This document shows positions 46,073 to 54,544 of a DNA stretch of 64,000 bases, one piece after another; within the stretch, counting starts at the first letter, position 1; each line of letters opens with the position of its first letter. The DNA is taken from positions 97,600 through 161,599 of the forward strand of contig NZ_JBLZFZ010000010.1 in assembly GCF_050753385.1 (NCBI RefSeq), read 5' to 3'. Origin of the DNA: Pantanalinema rosaneae. GTDB taxonomy: Bacteria > Cyanobacteriota > Cyanobacteriia > Leptolyngbyales > Leptolyngbyaceae. Under the pieces are notes generated by a model that saw nothing but the letters and a program-made list of their open reading frames with translations, had not been told where the DNA came from and searched no databases. Position numbers and translations under genes: made by a program.

Positions 46073-46894
46073 CTACTTCAAGGCTTGTTGGGCAGTCTGA
46101 GTTACCTGGATCAACGCTTCTAAGTCAGGAGCGATCGCATGAGTCTGTTCCTGTTCCTTTAACCACAGCAGATACTCAATATTGCCCGCCGGACCCTGTA
46201 ACGGCGACCAAGTTAGTCCCTGGTACTGCCAACCGAGGGCAGCCGCCGCTTGCCAAACCTGCTGGATAGCGATCGCTTGATCCCGAGGATCGCGCACCAC
46301 GCCATGTTTGCCCACCCGATCGCGACCCACTTCAAACTGGGGTTTGACCAGCAACACCACTTCCTTCGGTGAACACAACAGTTGCCAGAGGGCAGGTAAC
46401 ACCTTCGTCAGCGAGATAAAGGACACATCCATCACACCCAGATCTGCCCAGGGACAATCGCTCCCGTAGAGATCCGCTGGAGTCAAATGCCGAAAATTTG
46501 TCCGTTCCCGTAGGAACACGCGGGGATCCTGACGCAAACTCCAGGCGACCTGCCCATAGCCAACATCAATGCCGTAAACGTGGGTTGCCCCTGCCTGCAA
46601 CAGGCAATCGGTAAAGCCTCCTGTTGAGATTCCGCCATCTAAACAAATCCGACCCGCTACCGGAATGACAAATTCCGCGATCGCCTTGGCTAGTTTCTCC
46701 CCACCGCGTGAGACATAGGGCGATCGTTGCCGCACCTGTACTTGGGCCGCCACATGGACTTCGGTTCCAGGCTTGTCGATCACCTGCTGGTTGACCATTA
46801 CTTCGCCTGCCCGAATCAGTCGTTGCGCCTGTTGCCGAGTCTCACACAGATTCAATTCAACCAATAGAGTATCTAGACGTTGTTTCGTCGGCAT
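46073..46894 (-). CDS. TlyA-family rRNA 2'-O-methyltransferase
   Basis: A 273-residue protein: N-terminal S4 RNA-binding domain (RLDTLLVELNLCETRQQAQRLI and GEVMVNQQVIDKPGT) and a C-terminal Rossmann methyltransferase of the FtsJ type, with the SAM motif LDGGISTGGFTDCLLQAGA (most relatives have Ile/Val-Gly-Ala at this point, so the Gly-Gly-Ile here is slightly unusual) and KPQFEVGRDRVGKHGVVRD. TlyA enzymes methylate cytidines in 16S and 23S rRNA; some relatives act as hemolysin-named proteins. It lies 4 bp after mazG and is co-transcribed with it. Confidence 0.9.
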   Translation of the reverse strand: MPTKQRLDTLLVELNLCETRQQAQRLIRAGEVMVNQQVIDKPGTEVHVAAQVQVRQRSPYVSRGGEKLAKAIAEFVIPVAGRICLDGGISTGGFTDCLLQAGATHVYGIDVGYGQVAWSLRQDPRVFLRERTNFRHLTPADLYGSDCPWADLGVMDVSFISLTKVLPALWQLLCSPKEVVLLVKPQFEVGRDRVGKHGVVRDPRDQAIAIQQVWQAAAALGWQYQGLTWSPLQGPAGNIEYLLWLKEQEQTHAIAPDLEALIQVTQTAQQALK

Positions 46895-46898
46895 AGAG

Positions 46899-47729
46899 TT
46901 ACTGTCCCTTCAGCTTCGCTTTCGCCTGTTCCCACAACTGGTCTAGCTGCTCAATTGAGTAATCCGATAGCGGGCGATCGACGACTTGTTCCATCAGTTC
47001 TACTCGCTGAATCAGCCGCCGGTTGGTGCCTTGAATCGCTTCACTCGGGTCAAGATCGTGCCAGCGAGCTAATTGCACCAGACTAAACAGTAAATCCCCC
47101 AACTCAGCTTGCTGGTGGGCTTTGTCCTCCCCAGCTAACGCCTCCCGAAATTCCTCCAGTTCTTCGTAGAATTTGTCCCAGACCCCCGCGATCGACTGCC
47201 ATTCCAGTCCAGCGGCTGCCGCCTTTTGGGAGACTTTCATACTTGCCATCAACGGCGGCAGCGATCGGGCATCACGAGATAACGTTTGGCTCAAGGGTTT
47301 AACCGCCTGCGGATCTTCTCCTTTTTCTACCGCTTTGATTTGTTCCCAGTTGCGGTGTAACTCGTCCATGCTCTCAACTTCTAAATTGTCAAAGACATGG
47401 GGATGCCGCCGAATTAATTTATCGCTAATCTGCTGCGCCACGTCCGCCAAACTGAATTGACCCGTTTCACTGGCAATCTGCGCTTGCAGCACCACCTGTA
47501 ACAGCAAGTCCCCTAACTCTTCACAAATTGCCTGAGCATTCCCGGTTTGAATCGCATCTACTGTTTCGTAGGCTTCCTCAATTACATAGGGAATCAGGCT
47601 TTGGGGAGTTTGCGCCAGATCCCAAGGACACCCACCCTGCGGCGATCGCAACTGGGCAACCACCTCAACCAACCGTTGGATGGCTGGCAGAATCGCTGTT
47701 TGGGGCTTGAAGTTTTCCGAATTCACCAT
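46899..47729 (-). CDS. mazG: Nucleoside triphosphate pyrophosphohydrolase MazG
   Basis: Hydrolyses NTPs and damaged dNTPs to monophosphate and PPi. Two tandem MazG domains: the first with GGCPWDLAQTPQSL, the EExxE-type metal site in VIEEAYETVDAIQ and CEELGDLLLQVV; the second near residues 165-250 with ELEEFREAL and ELGDLLFSLVQLARW. At 276 residues it has the length of the two-domain form. The downstream tlyA-like gene starts 4 bp later. Confidence 0.95.
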   Translation of the reverse strand: MVNSENFKPQTAILPAIQRLVEVVAQLRSPQGGCPWDLAQTPQSLIPYVIEEAYETVDAIQTGNAQAICEELGDLLLQVVLQAQIASETGQFSLADVAQQISDKLIRRHPHVFDNLEVESMDELHRNWEQIKAVEKGEDPQAVKPLSQTLSRDARSLPPLMASMKVSQKAAAAGLEWQSIAGVWDKFYEELEEFREALAGEDKAHQQAELGDLLFSLVQLARWHDLDPSEAIQGTNRRLIQRVELMEQVVDRPLSDYSIEQLDQLWEQAKAKLKGQ

Positions 47730-47771
47730 GTCCAGGGTTCACCAAAATTGCAGGAATTAATCTTATTACGA

Positions 47772-48413
47772 TTATGAATCTGGCGGGAGAGAATCTGGTA
47801 ACGTTGGCAGTTCTATCACCGGATGTGAAGTCGGCGGCTGGGCAGCAGACCGATTTCCCTGATCCTTCCGATGATGCCGCTTCTGCCAACGACGATAGCG
47901 GGAACTCGACCAATCACTGACACTATGGCTTAGAGCACCCAGTTCCAAGCCAATCATCAAAGCAAGCATTTCTAGGGAATAGTGTTGGAATAATTGCCCA
48001 ATTCTAGCCTCGCTCCATTGAATCAACTGCTGGATCAGGTCGTACCACGGCTCTAGAATGCCTGCCAGTTGACAGACGATCGCACTTAACACAATTGCCA
48101 GACCAGCGAAGATGAGCAGCCAACACCCTAAATAAACCACCCGGACGATCGTACCGACAATGGGACCGTGTGACCACACCGATCGATGGCGCATGCCCCG
48201 CCGATACGGTAGCCAAATCCAGCGCAACCAGCCCCAGCGCAAATATTGGCGAGAGTGAATATCCAGATCCGGCCCAAACATTAACCCACTAAATAGGAAA
48301 CCGCCAGCAACCAGTAGAGTTAAGCTGCCACTGCGAGTCCGCTCAAACGCGACCGTAGCGATGAGAGGTAAACTCCAGAGGGTAATACGGTCATGGGTGC
48401 GACCGGAGGGCAT
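47772..48413 (-). CDS. DUF2227 putative metal-binding membrane protein
   Basis: A 213-residue protein. MPSGRTHDRITLWSLPLI at the start holds the conserved His-Asp of the family, and GPDLDIHSRQYLRWGWLRWIWLPYRRGMRHRSVWSHGP contains further conserved Asp and His residues, giving a metal-binding pattern like that of YdjM-type hydrolases. Three hydrophobic helices follow, and the C-terminus is basic. Function not established. Confidence 0.8.
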   Translation of the reverse strand: MPSGRTHDRITLWSLPLIATVAFERTRSGSLTLLVAGGFLFSGLMFGPDLDIHSRQYLRWGWLRWIWLPYRRGMRHRSVWSHGPIVGTIVRVVYLGCWLLIFAGLAIVLSAIVCQLAGILEPWYDLIQQLIQWSEARIGQLFQHYSLEMLALMIGLELGALSHSVSDWSSSRYRRWQKRHHRKDQGNRSAAQPPTSHPVIELPTLPDSLPPDS

Positions 48414-48520
48414 ATCAGTGAAAATTCGGCAGGTAGAGGGAATGAGGTAGAGTTGCGATCGGCTCTGACCACTAACTTACAAGATTTTTTCCCAGAAGCC
48501 TAGCGAAACCCAAAAAGGTC

Positions 48521-48529
48521 TGCTATAGT
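48521..48529 (+). promoter_or_regulatory. Extended -10 promoter of tRNA-Val
   Basis: TGCTATAGT: an extended -10 (TGn) with TATAGT at 48524-48529. A tiny hairpin, CGTGT/ACACG with five T after it (48537-48556), sits between this promoter and the tRNA. Confidence 0.5.
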
Positions 48530-48559
48530 TAGTAACCGTGTGCAAAACACGTTTTTCAC

Positions 48560-48631
48560 GGGCGGTTAGCTCAGCGGTAGAGCGCCTGCCTTACAAGCAG
48601 GATGCCATAGGTTCAAATCCTATACTGCCCA
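48560..48631 (+). tRNA. trnV: tRNA-Val (anticodon UAC)
   Basis: The 72-nt cloverleaf: acceptor arm GGGCGGT with ACTGCCC (one G-U), D-arm with AGCTCAGCGGTAGAGC, anticodon arm CCTGC-CTTACAA-GCAGG with anticodon TAC, and T-arm ATAGG-TTCAAAT-CCTAT. Discriminator base A; no encoded CCA. It lies 92 bp upstream of rplI. Confidence 0.97.
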
Positions 48632-48723
48632 TCGGTCTGTAATTGACCCGTTGAAGTTCTCTGGCGGCTATGAACCCGTAGCCAATAGATTTAATATCAC
48701 CTCATGGGATTGTCGGGAAGCGT

Positions 48724-49182
48724 ATGGCTAAGCGTGTGCAATTAGTTCTGAACCGGGATGTTAATAAATTAGGTAAAGCTGGGGATCTGGTCGAGGTTGC
48801 CCCTGGTTATGCCCGGAACTATCTGCTCCCCCAAGGGTTGGCAGTTCACACTAACCCTGGCATTCTACGGCAGGTCGAGCGCCGTCGGGAACTGGAACGG
48901 CAACGGCTATTAGAGCTGAAGCAACAAGCGGAAACCACCAAGAAGGCGCTGGAAGGCATTGGTAGCCTGTCGATCGCCAAGCAAGTGGGTGAAAAAGAAG
49001 CAATCTTTGGTACGGTGACGACTCAGGAAGTGGCAGATGCCATCCTGTCTATGACCAAACAGGAAGTCGATCGTCGGACTATTACGCTGCCAGACATCCA
49101 TCAACTCGGGACTTACAAAGCTGAAATTAAACTTCACCCCGAAGTTACCGCCAGCTTGGATATTCATGTTGTATCTGCATAA
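48724..49182 (+). CDS. rplI: 50S ribosomal protein L9
   Basis: A 152-residue protein of the large subunit: the N-terminal domain MAKRVQLVLNRDVNKLGKAGDLVEV and GYARNYLLPQGLA, the long connecting helix (ELERQRLLELKQQAETT) and the C-terminal domain with GEKEAIFGTVTTQEVADAI and LHPEVTASLDIHVV. Standard length. A terminator lies 34 bp after the stop. Confidence 0.97.
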   Translation: MAKRVQLVLNRDVNKLGKAGDLVEVAPGYARNYLLPQGLAVHTNPGILRQVERRRELERQRLLELKQQAETTKKALEGIGSLSIAKQVGEKEAIFGTVTTQEVADAILSMTKQEVDRRTITLPDIHQLGTYKAEIKLHPEVTASLDIHVVSA

Positions 49183-49215
49183 AGCGATTCAAGCAGAACA
49201 CCATAACTCAACTAG

Positions 49216-49245
49216 AGAGGCACGAAGCTGCGTGTCTCTTTTTTT
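49216..49245 (+). terminator. Intrinsic terminator after rplI
   Basis: AGAGGCACG (49216-49224) pairs with CGTGTCTCT (49231-49239), one G-T pair, loop AAGCTG, followed by six more T. Confidence 0.85.
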
Positions 49246-49417
49246 ATGATCAAAACTGAATTCAGCCTGGTGCAACCCCAGTCTACTTGCTAGAGTAGTA
49301 CATAGATACTCTAATTTTTCTAACTCCCTAGCTGTAAGCATCATAATCGTTAATCGCCAACGATCGCATATCTAGAGTTTAGTTATGCTAAAAAATCTAC
49401 AACAACACTAAATCTAG

Positions 49418-49446
49418 TTGAGTCTAGAATAACTCGACGGTATAGT
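49418..49446 (+). promoter_or_regulatory. Candidate dnaB promoter
   Basis: -35 TTGAGT (49418-49423), 17-bp spacer, -10 TATAGT (49441-49446). GAGT and ACTC form a small inverted repeat within the promoter, possibly an operator. The rest of the 313-bp gap from rplI to dnaB holds the rplI terminator and an A/T-rich stretch with no gene. Confidence 0.5.
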
Positions 49447-49495
49447 GTGGGGATTCATTCCCGCTTCCAGCCCATCCCTTCTTTAGCCGCATGTC

Positions 49496-50851
49496 ATGGT
49501 TCAGGAACTTAACTTTCAGGTCTATCAAGATCGCCTCCCTCCCCAAAACATTGAAGCTGAAGAAGCCATTTTGGGAGGAATTTTACTGGATCCAGAGGCG
49601 ATTAACCGGGTATCCGATTTAATGCGTCCAGAGGCATTCTATCTGAGTGCCCATCAAGAGATCTATCGAGCCGCGATTCAGTTGCAAAGTCAGGGTAGCC
49701 CTACAGACCTGATGAGCATTACAGCTTGGCTGCGCGATCGCGAACTTTTAGATAAAGTCGGTGGACAGAGCAAATTGGTGCAATTGATCGATCGCACAGT
49801 GAGTGCCGTCAATATCGATCGCTACGCCAATCTGGTGATGGAAAAGTACATGCGCCGGAAGCTAATTCAAGCCGGTAGCGAAATTTCTCACCTGGGCTAT
49901 GACACGAACAAAGACCTGGAAGATATTCTGGATCAATCGGAACAGAAAGTCTTTAATGTCACTCAGGATCGCCCCCAGCAGGGGTTGATGGCAGCCTCCG
50001 ATATTCTCACCCACACCTTTTCGGATATTGAAAGCCGCTCTCTGGGGATGGTGTTACCGGGACTATCCTGTGGCTTCTATGACTTAGATGCCATGACCCA
50101 AGGATTTCAGAGATCGGACTTAATTATCGTCGCTGGCAGACCGTCAATGGGAAAAACCAGCTTCGTAATGAACATCGCTCGTAATATTGCCGCCTTTCAT
50201 AAGCTACCTGTGGCAATCTACAGCTTAGAAATGTCCAAGGAACAGTTAGTTCAACGCCTGTTAGCCAGTGAAGTTCGGATTGAAAGTGGGCGATTACGGG
50301 CAGGACGGGTCAGCCAGCAGGAATGGGAACCGTTGGGTCATGCCATCAGTACCTTGTCGCAAATTCCGATCTTTATTGACGATACCCCGAATATTAGTGT
50401 CAACGAAATGCGCTCCAAAGCCCGACGACTCCAGGCAGAACAGGGTGGCGCACTCGGATTGATCCTATTGGACTACTTACAATTAATGGAAGGGGGCGGT
50501 GACAACCGGGTACAGGAATTGTCTAAAATTACCCGATCGCTGAAAGGGTTAGCCAGAGAACTATCTGTTCCGGTGATTGCCCTCTCCCAATTAAGCCGAA
50601 GTGTCGAATCCCGTACTAACAAACGCCCCATGATGTCTGATCTTCGTGAATCTGGGGCGATCGAGCAGGATGCAGACTTGATCATGATGTTGTATCGCGA
50701 CGAATACTACAATCCTGATACGCCCGATCGCGGCATTGCCGAAGTGATTCTGACCAAACATCGAAATGGGCCAACGGGAACGGTGAAGTTGCTGTTTGAA
50801 TCTCAATTTACTCAGTTTCGGAATCTAGCCGCACCAAATCGTCCGAGTTAA
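49496..50851 (+). CDS. dnaB: Replicative DNA helicase DnaB
   Basis: The hexameric 5'-3' helicase of the replication fork. The N-terminal domain starts PPQNIEAEEAILGGILLDPEAI; the RecA-like C-terminal domain has Walker A AGRPSMGKTSF, Walker B LILLDYLQLM and the DnaB motifs LSQLSRSVESR and LRESGAIEQDADLI. At 451 residues it is of ordinary length and has no intein, although cyanobacterial dnaB genes often carry one. ATG at 49496. Confidence 0.97.
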   Translation: MVQELNFQVYQDRLPPQNIEAEEAILGGILLDPEAINRVSDLMRPEAFYLSAHQEIYRAAIQLQSQGSPTDLMSITAWLRDRELLDKVGGQSKLVQLIDRTVSAVNIDRYANLVMEKYMRRKLIQAGSEISHLGYDTNKDLEDILDQSEQKVFNVTQDRPQQGLMAASDILTHTFSDIESRSLGMVLPGLSCGFYDLDAMTQGFQRSDLIIVAGRPSMGKTSFVMNIARNIAAFHKLPVAIYSLEMSKEQLVQRLLASEVRIESGRLRAGRVSQQEWEPLGHAISTLSQIPIFIDDTPNISVNEMRSKARRLQAEQGGALGLILLDYLQLMEGGGDNRVQELSKITRSLKGLARELSVPVIALSQLSRSVESRTNKRPMMSDLRESGAIEQDADLIMMLYRDEYYNPDTPDRGIAEVILTKHRNGPTGTVKLLFESQFTQFRNLAAPNRPS

Positions 50852-50912
50852 AACTGGTCGTTATAAAACCAGTTCGCTATACTCGATCGTCGGGCAACGG
50901 ACAGCATACGGC

Positions 50913-51998
50913 ATGAACTTGATTCTGAAACCACCGACCCGTCCTCGGTTAGCTATTCCCTTAGGCGATCCCGCCGGGATTGGCACTGAAGTCGTATTAA
51001 AGGCACTGGCAAATCCCCAATTTAGCCAGCAATGGGAGATTACGGTGATTGGGACACGATCGCTGTTAGAGCAAACCTACCAACAGTTGCGACAAGTCAT
51101 TCCCAATAGCCAACTTGCCGACCCAGAACAACTCACCATTCTGGACATCTCTTTAGAGCCGGAAACTATTCAACAAATTACTCCCGGCCAAGGCAATGCC
51201 GCCAGTGGAGCCGCCAGTTTTCGCTATTTGGAAACCGCGATCGCCCAGGCAGTAGCCGGAGAGTTTCAGGGAATTGTCACCGCCCCGATCGCGAAATCTG
51301 CCTGGAAAGCCGCCGGACATGAGTATCCGGGACAAACGGAACTGCTGGCAGAACGGTCGGGAGTTGAGCGGTTCGGCATGTTGTTTGTGGCGCGATCGCC
51401 CCATACGGGCTGGACATTACGCACCTTACTGGCAACTACCCATATTCCGTTACGGCAGGTTGCCGATGCCCTGACTCCGGAATTGCTTACCCGTAAGTTG
51501 GATCTGTTAGTGGACTGTCTCCGTCAGGATTTTGGGTTGACTGCCCCCCGGATTGCGATCGCCGGACTCAATCCTCACAGTGGCGAACAGGGACAACTCG
51601 GATGCGAGGAACAGGATGGCTTGCTGCCCTGGCTAGAATCCGCTCGTCGCCGTCTTCCCCACGTTCAACTGGATGGGCTAATTCCCCCGGATACGCTTTG
51701 GGTCAAACCTGGACATGCCTGGTATGGCTCCAGACCGGAAACTACAGCTCACGATGCTTATCTAGCGCTTTATCACGACCAGGGATTGATTCCAGTTAAG
51801 TTAATGGCGTTCGATCGCGCCGTCAATACATCCATCGGCTTACCTTTCATTCGGACTTCTCCGGATCATGGCACAGCCTTTGATATTGCTGGACGAGGAA
51901 TTGCGGATGCCACCAGTATGCGAGCCGCGATAGAACTGGCAGGAGAGCTAGCTCAGCAACGTTTACAAAAAGTAACCCAGGGATCACAGAAAACTTAA
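50913..51998 (+). CDS. pdxA: 4-Hydroxythreonine-4-phosphate dehydrogenase PdxA
   Basis: NAD-dependent oxidation of 4-phosphohydroxy-threonine in the deoxyxylulose-5-phosphate-dependent route to pyridoxal phosphate. Signatures are LAIPLGDPAGIGTEVVLKAL at the start, GIVTAPIAKSAWKAAGHEYPGQTE, the metal His in THIPLRQV, AGLNPHSGEQGQLG and ALYHDQGLIPVKLMAF with the third metal-binding His near ...RTSPDHGTAFD. It is 361 residues, slightly longer than the 330 typical of E. coli. It follows dnaB by 61 bp in the same direction. Confidence 0.95.
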   Translation: MNLILKPPTRPRLAIPLGDPAGIGTEVVLKALANPQFSQQWEITVIGTRSLLEQTYQQLRQVIPNSQLADPEQLTILDISLEPETIQQITPGQGNAASGAASFRYLETAIAQAVAGEFQGIVTAPIAKSAWKAAGHEYPGQTELLAERSGVERFGMLFVARSPHTGWTLRTLLATTHIPLRQVADALTPELLTRKLDLLVDCLRQDFGLTAPRIAIAGLNPHSGEQGQLGCEEQDGLLPWLESARRRLPHVQLDGLIPPDTLWVKPGHAWYGSRPETTAHDAYLALYHDQGLIPVKLMAFDRAVNTSIGLPFIRTSPDHGTAFDIAGRGIADATSMRAAIELAGELAQQRLQKVTQGSQKT

Positions 51999-52288
51999 AA
52001 TTTCCCCAAATTTGACGGCAATTGTCAGAAGAAGGGCAAAATTAGAGCAGATAAGCGTCAGGGTTTAGTGACTTTCGCAATCTTTCTTAATATAATCAAA
52101 GGGTGTTTAGCGTGAAAATACAATTACATCAGTATATGGGACTACAAATTTATTGGTTCAAATCCCACTGACAGGATCTGAAACGAATTCTTTATTTAAC
52201 CTCCAATCAATCGGTCTGCAATTATCCCAATTAGCCCACTCGGCAGTTGATGCCGAATCGTTCCGTCACACGCTGTACAAGGGTGATT

Positions 52289-52510
52289 ATGCTTCAGTCA
52301 GTTCAGTATTCTTTGGATGTTATTCAAGATGAAGCCCGCGAACTCGTTCAAAAGGGGCTAATCAGCCGTCAACAACCGATCTATATTCTCTGCCAATACA
52401 TTCCAGCCCGGGAATGGGAATGGGTAGAGTGTGAGTTAGAGCGTTGTAGTTTTCTGTTGCGCGATCGCATCGGCGATCTCCTAGGTCGAGAAGAGTGGGA
52501 GAACGACTAG
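52289..52510 (+). CDS. DUF4327 family protein
   Basis: A 73-residue cyanobacterial protein (MLQSVQYSLDVIQDEARELV, QPIYILCQYIPAREW, ERCSFLLRDRIGDLLG) of unknown function, with the Cys and Trp pattern of DUF4327. The frame is open to 52247; the ATG at 52289 is the family start. About 290 bp of non-coding sequence precede it. Confidence 0.85.
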   Translation: MLQSVQYSLDVIQDEARELVQKGLISRQQPIYILCQYIPAREWEWVECELERCSFLLRDRIGDLLGREEWEND

Positions 52511-52637
52511 GCTCACTGATTTCTCGTTTCATTGTGATAAGTTATCCGGCGAAATCGCAAGCTGATTGGGGGCAGAGGGTATCCTCAGCATAGACTGGCT
52601 TACCATCAGCGCCCTAAAACTAAATACCCCTAGATGA

Positions 52638-53015
52638 CTACTCCTGGTTCCGGAGCTTTTCTAGTTCAGCCCGAATTGCCGCAATTTGCGTGGTGAGTTC
52701 TTGCAGCTCCACCTGCACGTCGGGAGGGGTAGATGAAGTAGAAGGTGTTGTGGCACTGGGAGTAGTTTCAGCACTCGTAGAACTGCGATGGCTTGGTTGG
52801 TTGAGCAAGCTTTCCATAAAATTCCGGGCTTCTTGTTCAGTCACTTCGCCCTTTTGTGCCCATTCTTCAGATAATTGGCTCCATTCTTGCTGTAGCTTTA
52901 AGAGATTTGTTTCTCGCTTTTGTGGATCTTGTAGCACCTCAACCAATGAGGCGGTTGCTCCCAAGGCAACGCGTAAGCTTTTTTGCATGAGTTGAGACAC
53001 ATTATCGGAATTCAT
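52638..53015 (-). CDS. Conserved helical protein, phasin-like shape
   Basis: A 125-residue protein: an amphipathic N-terminus (VSQLMQKSLRVALGATASLVEVL), a charged helix, a Ser/Thr/Pro-rich linker (about residues 78-98) and a C-terminal leucine-heptad coiled coil (VELQELTTQIAAIRAELEKL). It resembles PHA-granule phasin-type regulators in layout, but I cannot assign a family with confidence. Confidence 0.6.
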   Translation of the reverse strand: MNSDNVSQLMQKSLRVALGATASLVEVLQDPQKRETNLLKLQQEWSQLSEEWAQKGEVTEQEARNFMESLLNQPSHRSSTSAETTPSATTPSTSSTPPDVQVELQELTTQIAAIRAELEKLRNQE

Positions 53016-53118
53016 GCGAACCAGGCTCCTCTACGATTCGGTCTATCCATCCTGACTAGGTGCAAATTGCCTTGATTCTACTGCATTGATCAGACGTTCT
53101 GACGTGAAAGCTCCTGAA

Positions 53119-53469
53119 TTAGCTGATTTGCTCCAGATATTGATTCACATCTTCGATTAACCGACTCAGTTCAGCTTCGGTGGTTAGGCGAATGCGATCG
53201 TCTCTCAAGGTAATCAGCACTTTAGCGGCAAAGGGAGATGCCCAAATATTGGGATTACAAAAAACTTCTAGAAAAATATCGCCCGTATAGCGGTATTCCA
53301 TCGGCGGTTGAGGAGTTGCCCGACCACCCGGCACCGATTGGGCAGACGTTGCCTTCAAGCGCTCCAGTAAACGCGACAATTCTGCCTGCAAGCTTTGAGC
53401 CGCTTGAGCCGTAAATTGGCAGGACACCGAGCCTTCAACCAGATTCAGCGTTAAGTGAGGCTGGGACAT
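53119..53469 (-). CDS. Conserved cyanobacterial hypothetical protein
   Basis: A 116-residue soluble protein with an N-terminal beta/alpha unit (HLTLNLVEGSVSCQFTAQ) and a conserved middle YRYTGDIFLEVFCNPNIWASPFAAK. No membrane segment. It is transcribed in the same direction as the phasin-like gene, about 100 bp upstream of it. Function not recognised. Confidence 0.65.
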   Translation of the reverse strand: MSQPHLTLNLVEGSVSCQFTAQAAQSLQAELSRLLERLKATSAQSVPGGRATPQPPMEYRYTGDIFLEVFCNPNIWASPFAAKVLITLRDDRIRLTTEAELSRLIEDVNQYLEQIS

Positions 53470-53618
53470 TTGTGACTAAAAATAACGATTCAGTAGTTCA
53501 TTGTTACAGGCAATGGGGACATGCGTGATTGTCCTTAACCAAGTGCAACAAGAATTGAGCAGAGGAAGCCAGTACACTGGGGAACTGACATTATTATCTA
53601 CAAGCCGGGAAAATCAGC

Positions 53619-54530
53619 ATGATTATTGATCACCGGGCAAAAGTTCGTCAGGTATTACTCATTACCCTACTCCTCAATCTGTTCGTTATGGGATTAAAGG
53701 CAGGAGTCGGCTGGCTGACTGGCTCCCTCAGTTTGATGGCAGATGCCCTGCATAGCGTTACCGATAGCGCCAATAATGTGCTGGGACTATTCACCAGTCG
53801 GATGTCTTCTCCCCATCCCGATCGCGATCATCCCTATGGTCATCAGAAATTTGAAGCCGTGGGAGCCTTGGGCATTGCGGCATTCCTGGGGATTGCCTGT
53901 TTTGAGATTTTACAGAGTGCGATCGAGCGGATCTTCACACCCAACTCCCCTCTCGTCAAAATTTCGGCAACCGAACTGTGGCTGATGTTAATTGTCCTGG
54001 GGGTCAACATTTTCGTTGCCTTTTATGAACGAGCCGTGGGGCAACGGATTGGTAGCCCAATTTTGGTTGCCGATGCTCGCCATACCATGAGTGATATCTG
54101 GGTGACGATCAGTGTATTAGCTGGACTGATCGGGATTTGGACATTCAACTGGCAATGGTTAGATGTTGTGTTAGCCTTTCCGGTGGCATTATTAGTATTT
54201 TGGAGTGGTTGGGCAGTCATTCGTGAGAATTTGCCCTGGTTAGTGGATGAAATGGCGATCGCGCCCGAAGCCGTTCATGATATTGCCATGCAGGTTCCGG
54301 GCGTGTTGAACTGTCACAGCATTGCCTCCCGAGGGGTCGTTGGTCGCCAAACATTTATTGAAATGCATTTAATTGTCAGTGCCACTGATGTCGAAGTTGC
54401 CCACCGCATTACCGAAGAGGTAGAAGCCAAATTAGAGGAGCGCTACAGCCCAACCCGAGTTACGATTCACGTGGAGCCACCCGCCTATAGCTCGAATCAG
54501 ATTACTTACGAATCGGACACTGGACTGTGA
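53619..54530 (+). CDS. Cation diffusion facilitator (CDF) transporter
   Basis: A 303-residue proton-coupled exporter of divalent metals such as Zn2+, Fe2+ or Mn2+. The first helices contain LTGSLSLMADALHSVTDSANN with the D..HS..D metal site (D-x-x-H-x-x-x-D), followed by HPDRDHPYGHQKFE and, after the fifth helix, ADARHTMSDIW, the second half of the site. Six helices and the cytoplasmic C-terminal domain (VPGVLNCHSIASRGVVG). Metal choice cannot be read with certainty. The metallophosphatase gene begins 14 bp later and is probably co-transcribed. Confidence 0.92.
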   Translation: MIIDHRAKVRQVLLITLLLNLFVMGLKAGVGWLTGSLSLMADALHSVTDSANNVLGLFTSRMSSPHPDRDHPYGHQKFEAVGALGIAAFLGIACFEILQSAIERIFTPNSPLVKISATELWLMLIVLGVNIFVAFYERAVGQRIGSPILVADARHTMSDIWVTISVLAGLIGIWTFNWQWLDVVLAFPVALLVFWSGWAVIRENLPWLVDEMAIAPEAVHDIAMQVPGVLNCHSIASRGVVGRQTFIEMHLIVSATDVEVAHRITEEVEAKLEERYSPTRVTIHVEPPAYSSNQITYESDTGL

Positions 54531-54544
54531 AGGAATAACGGGAT

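Noticed and set aside
52154..52176. tRNA-like T-loop sequence GGTTCAAATCCCAC
   Set aside because: Stem pairs do not close and no acceptor or anticodon arm can be built upstream.
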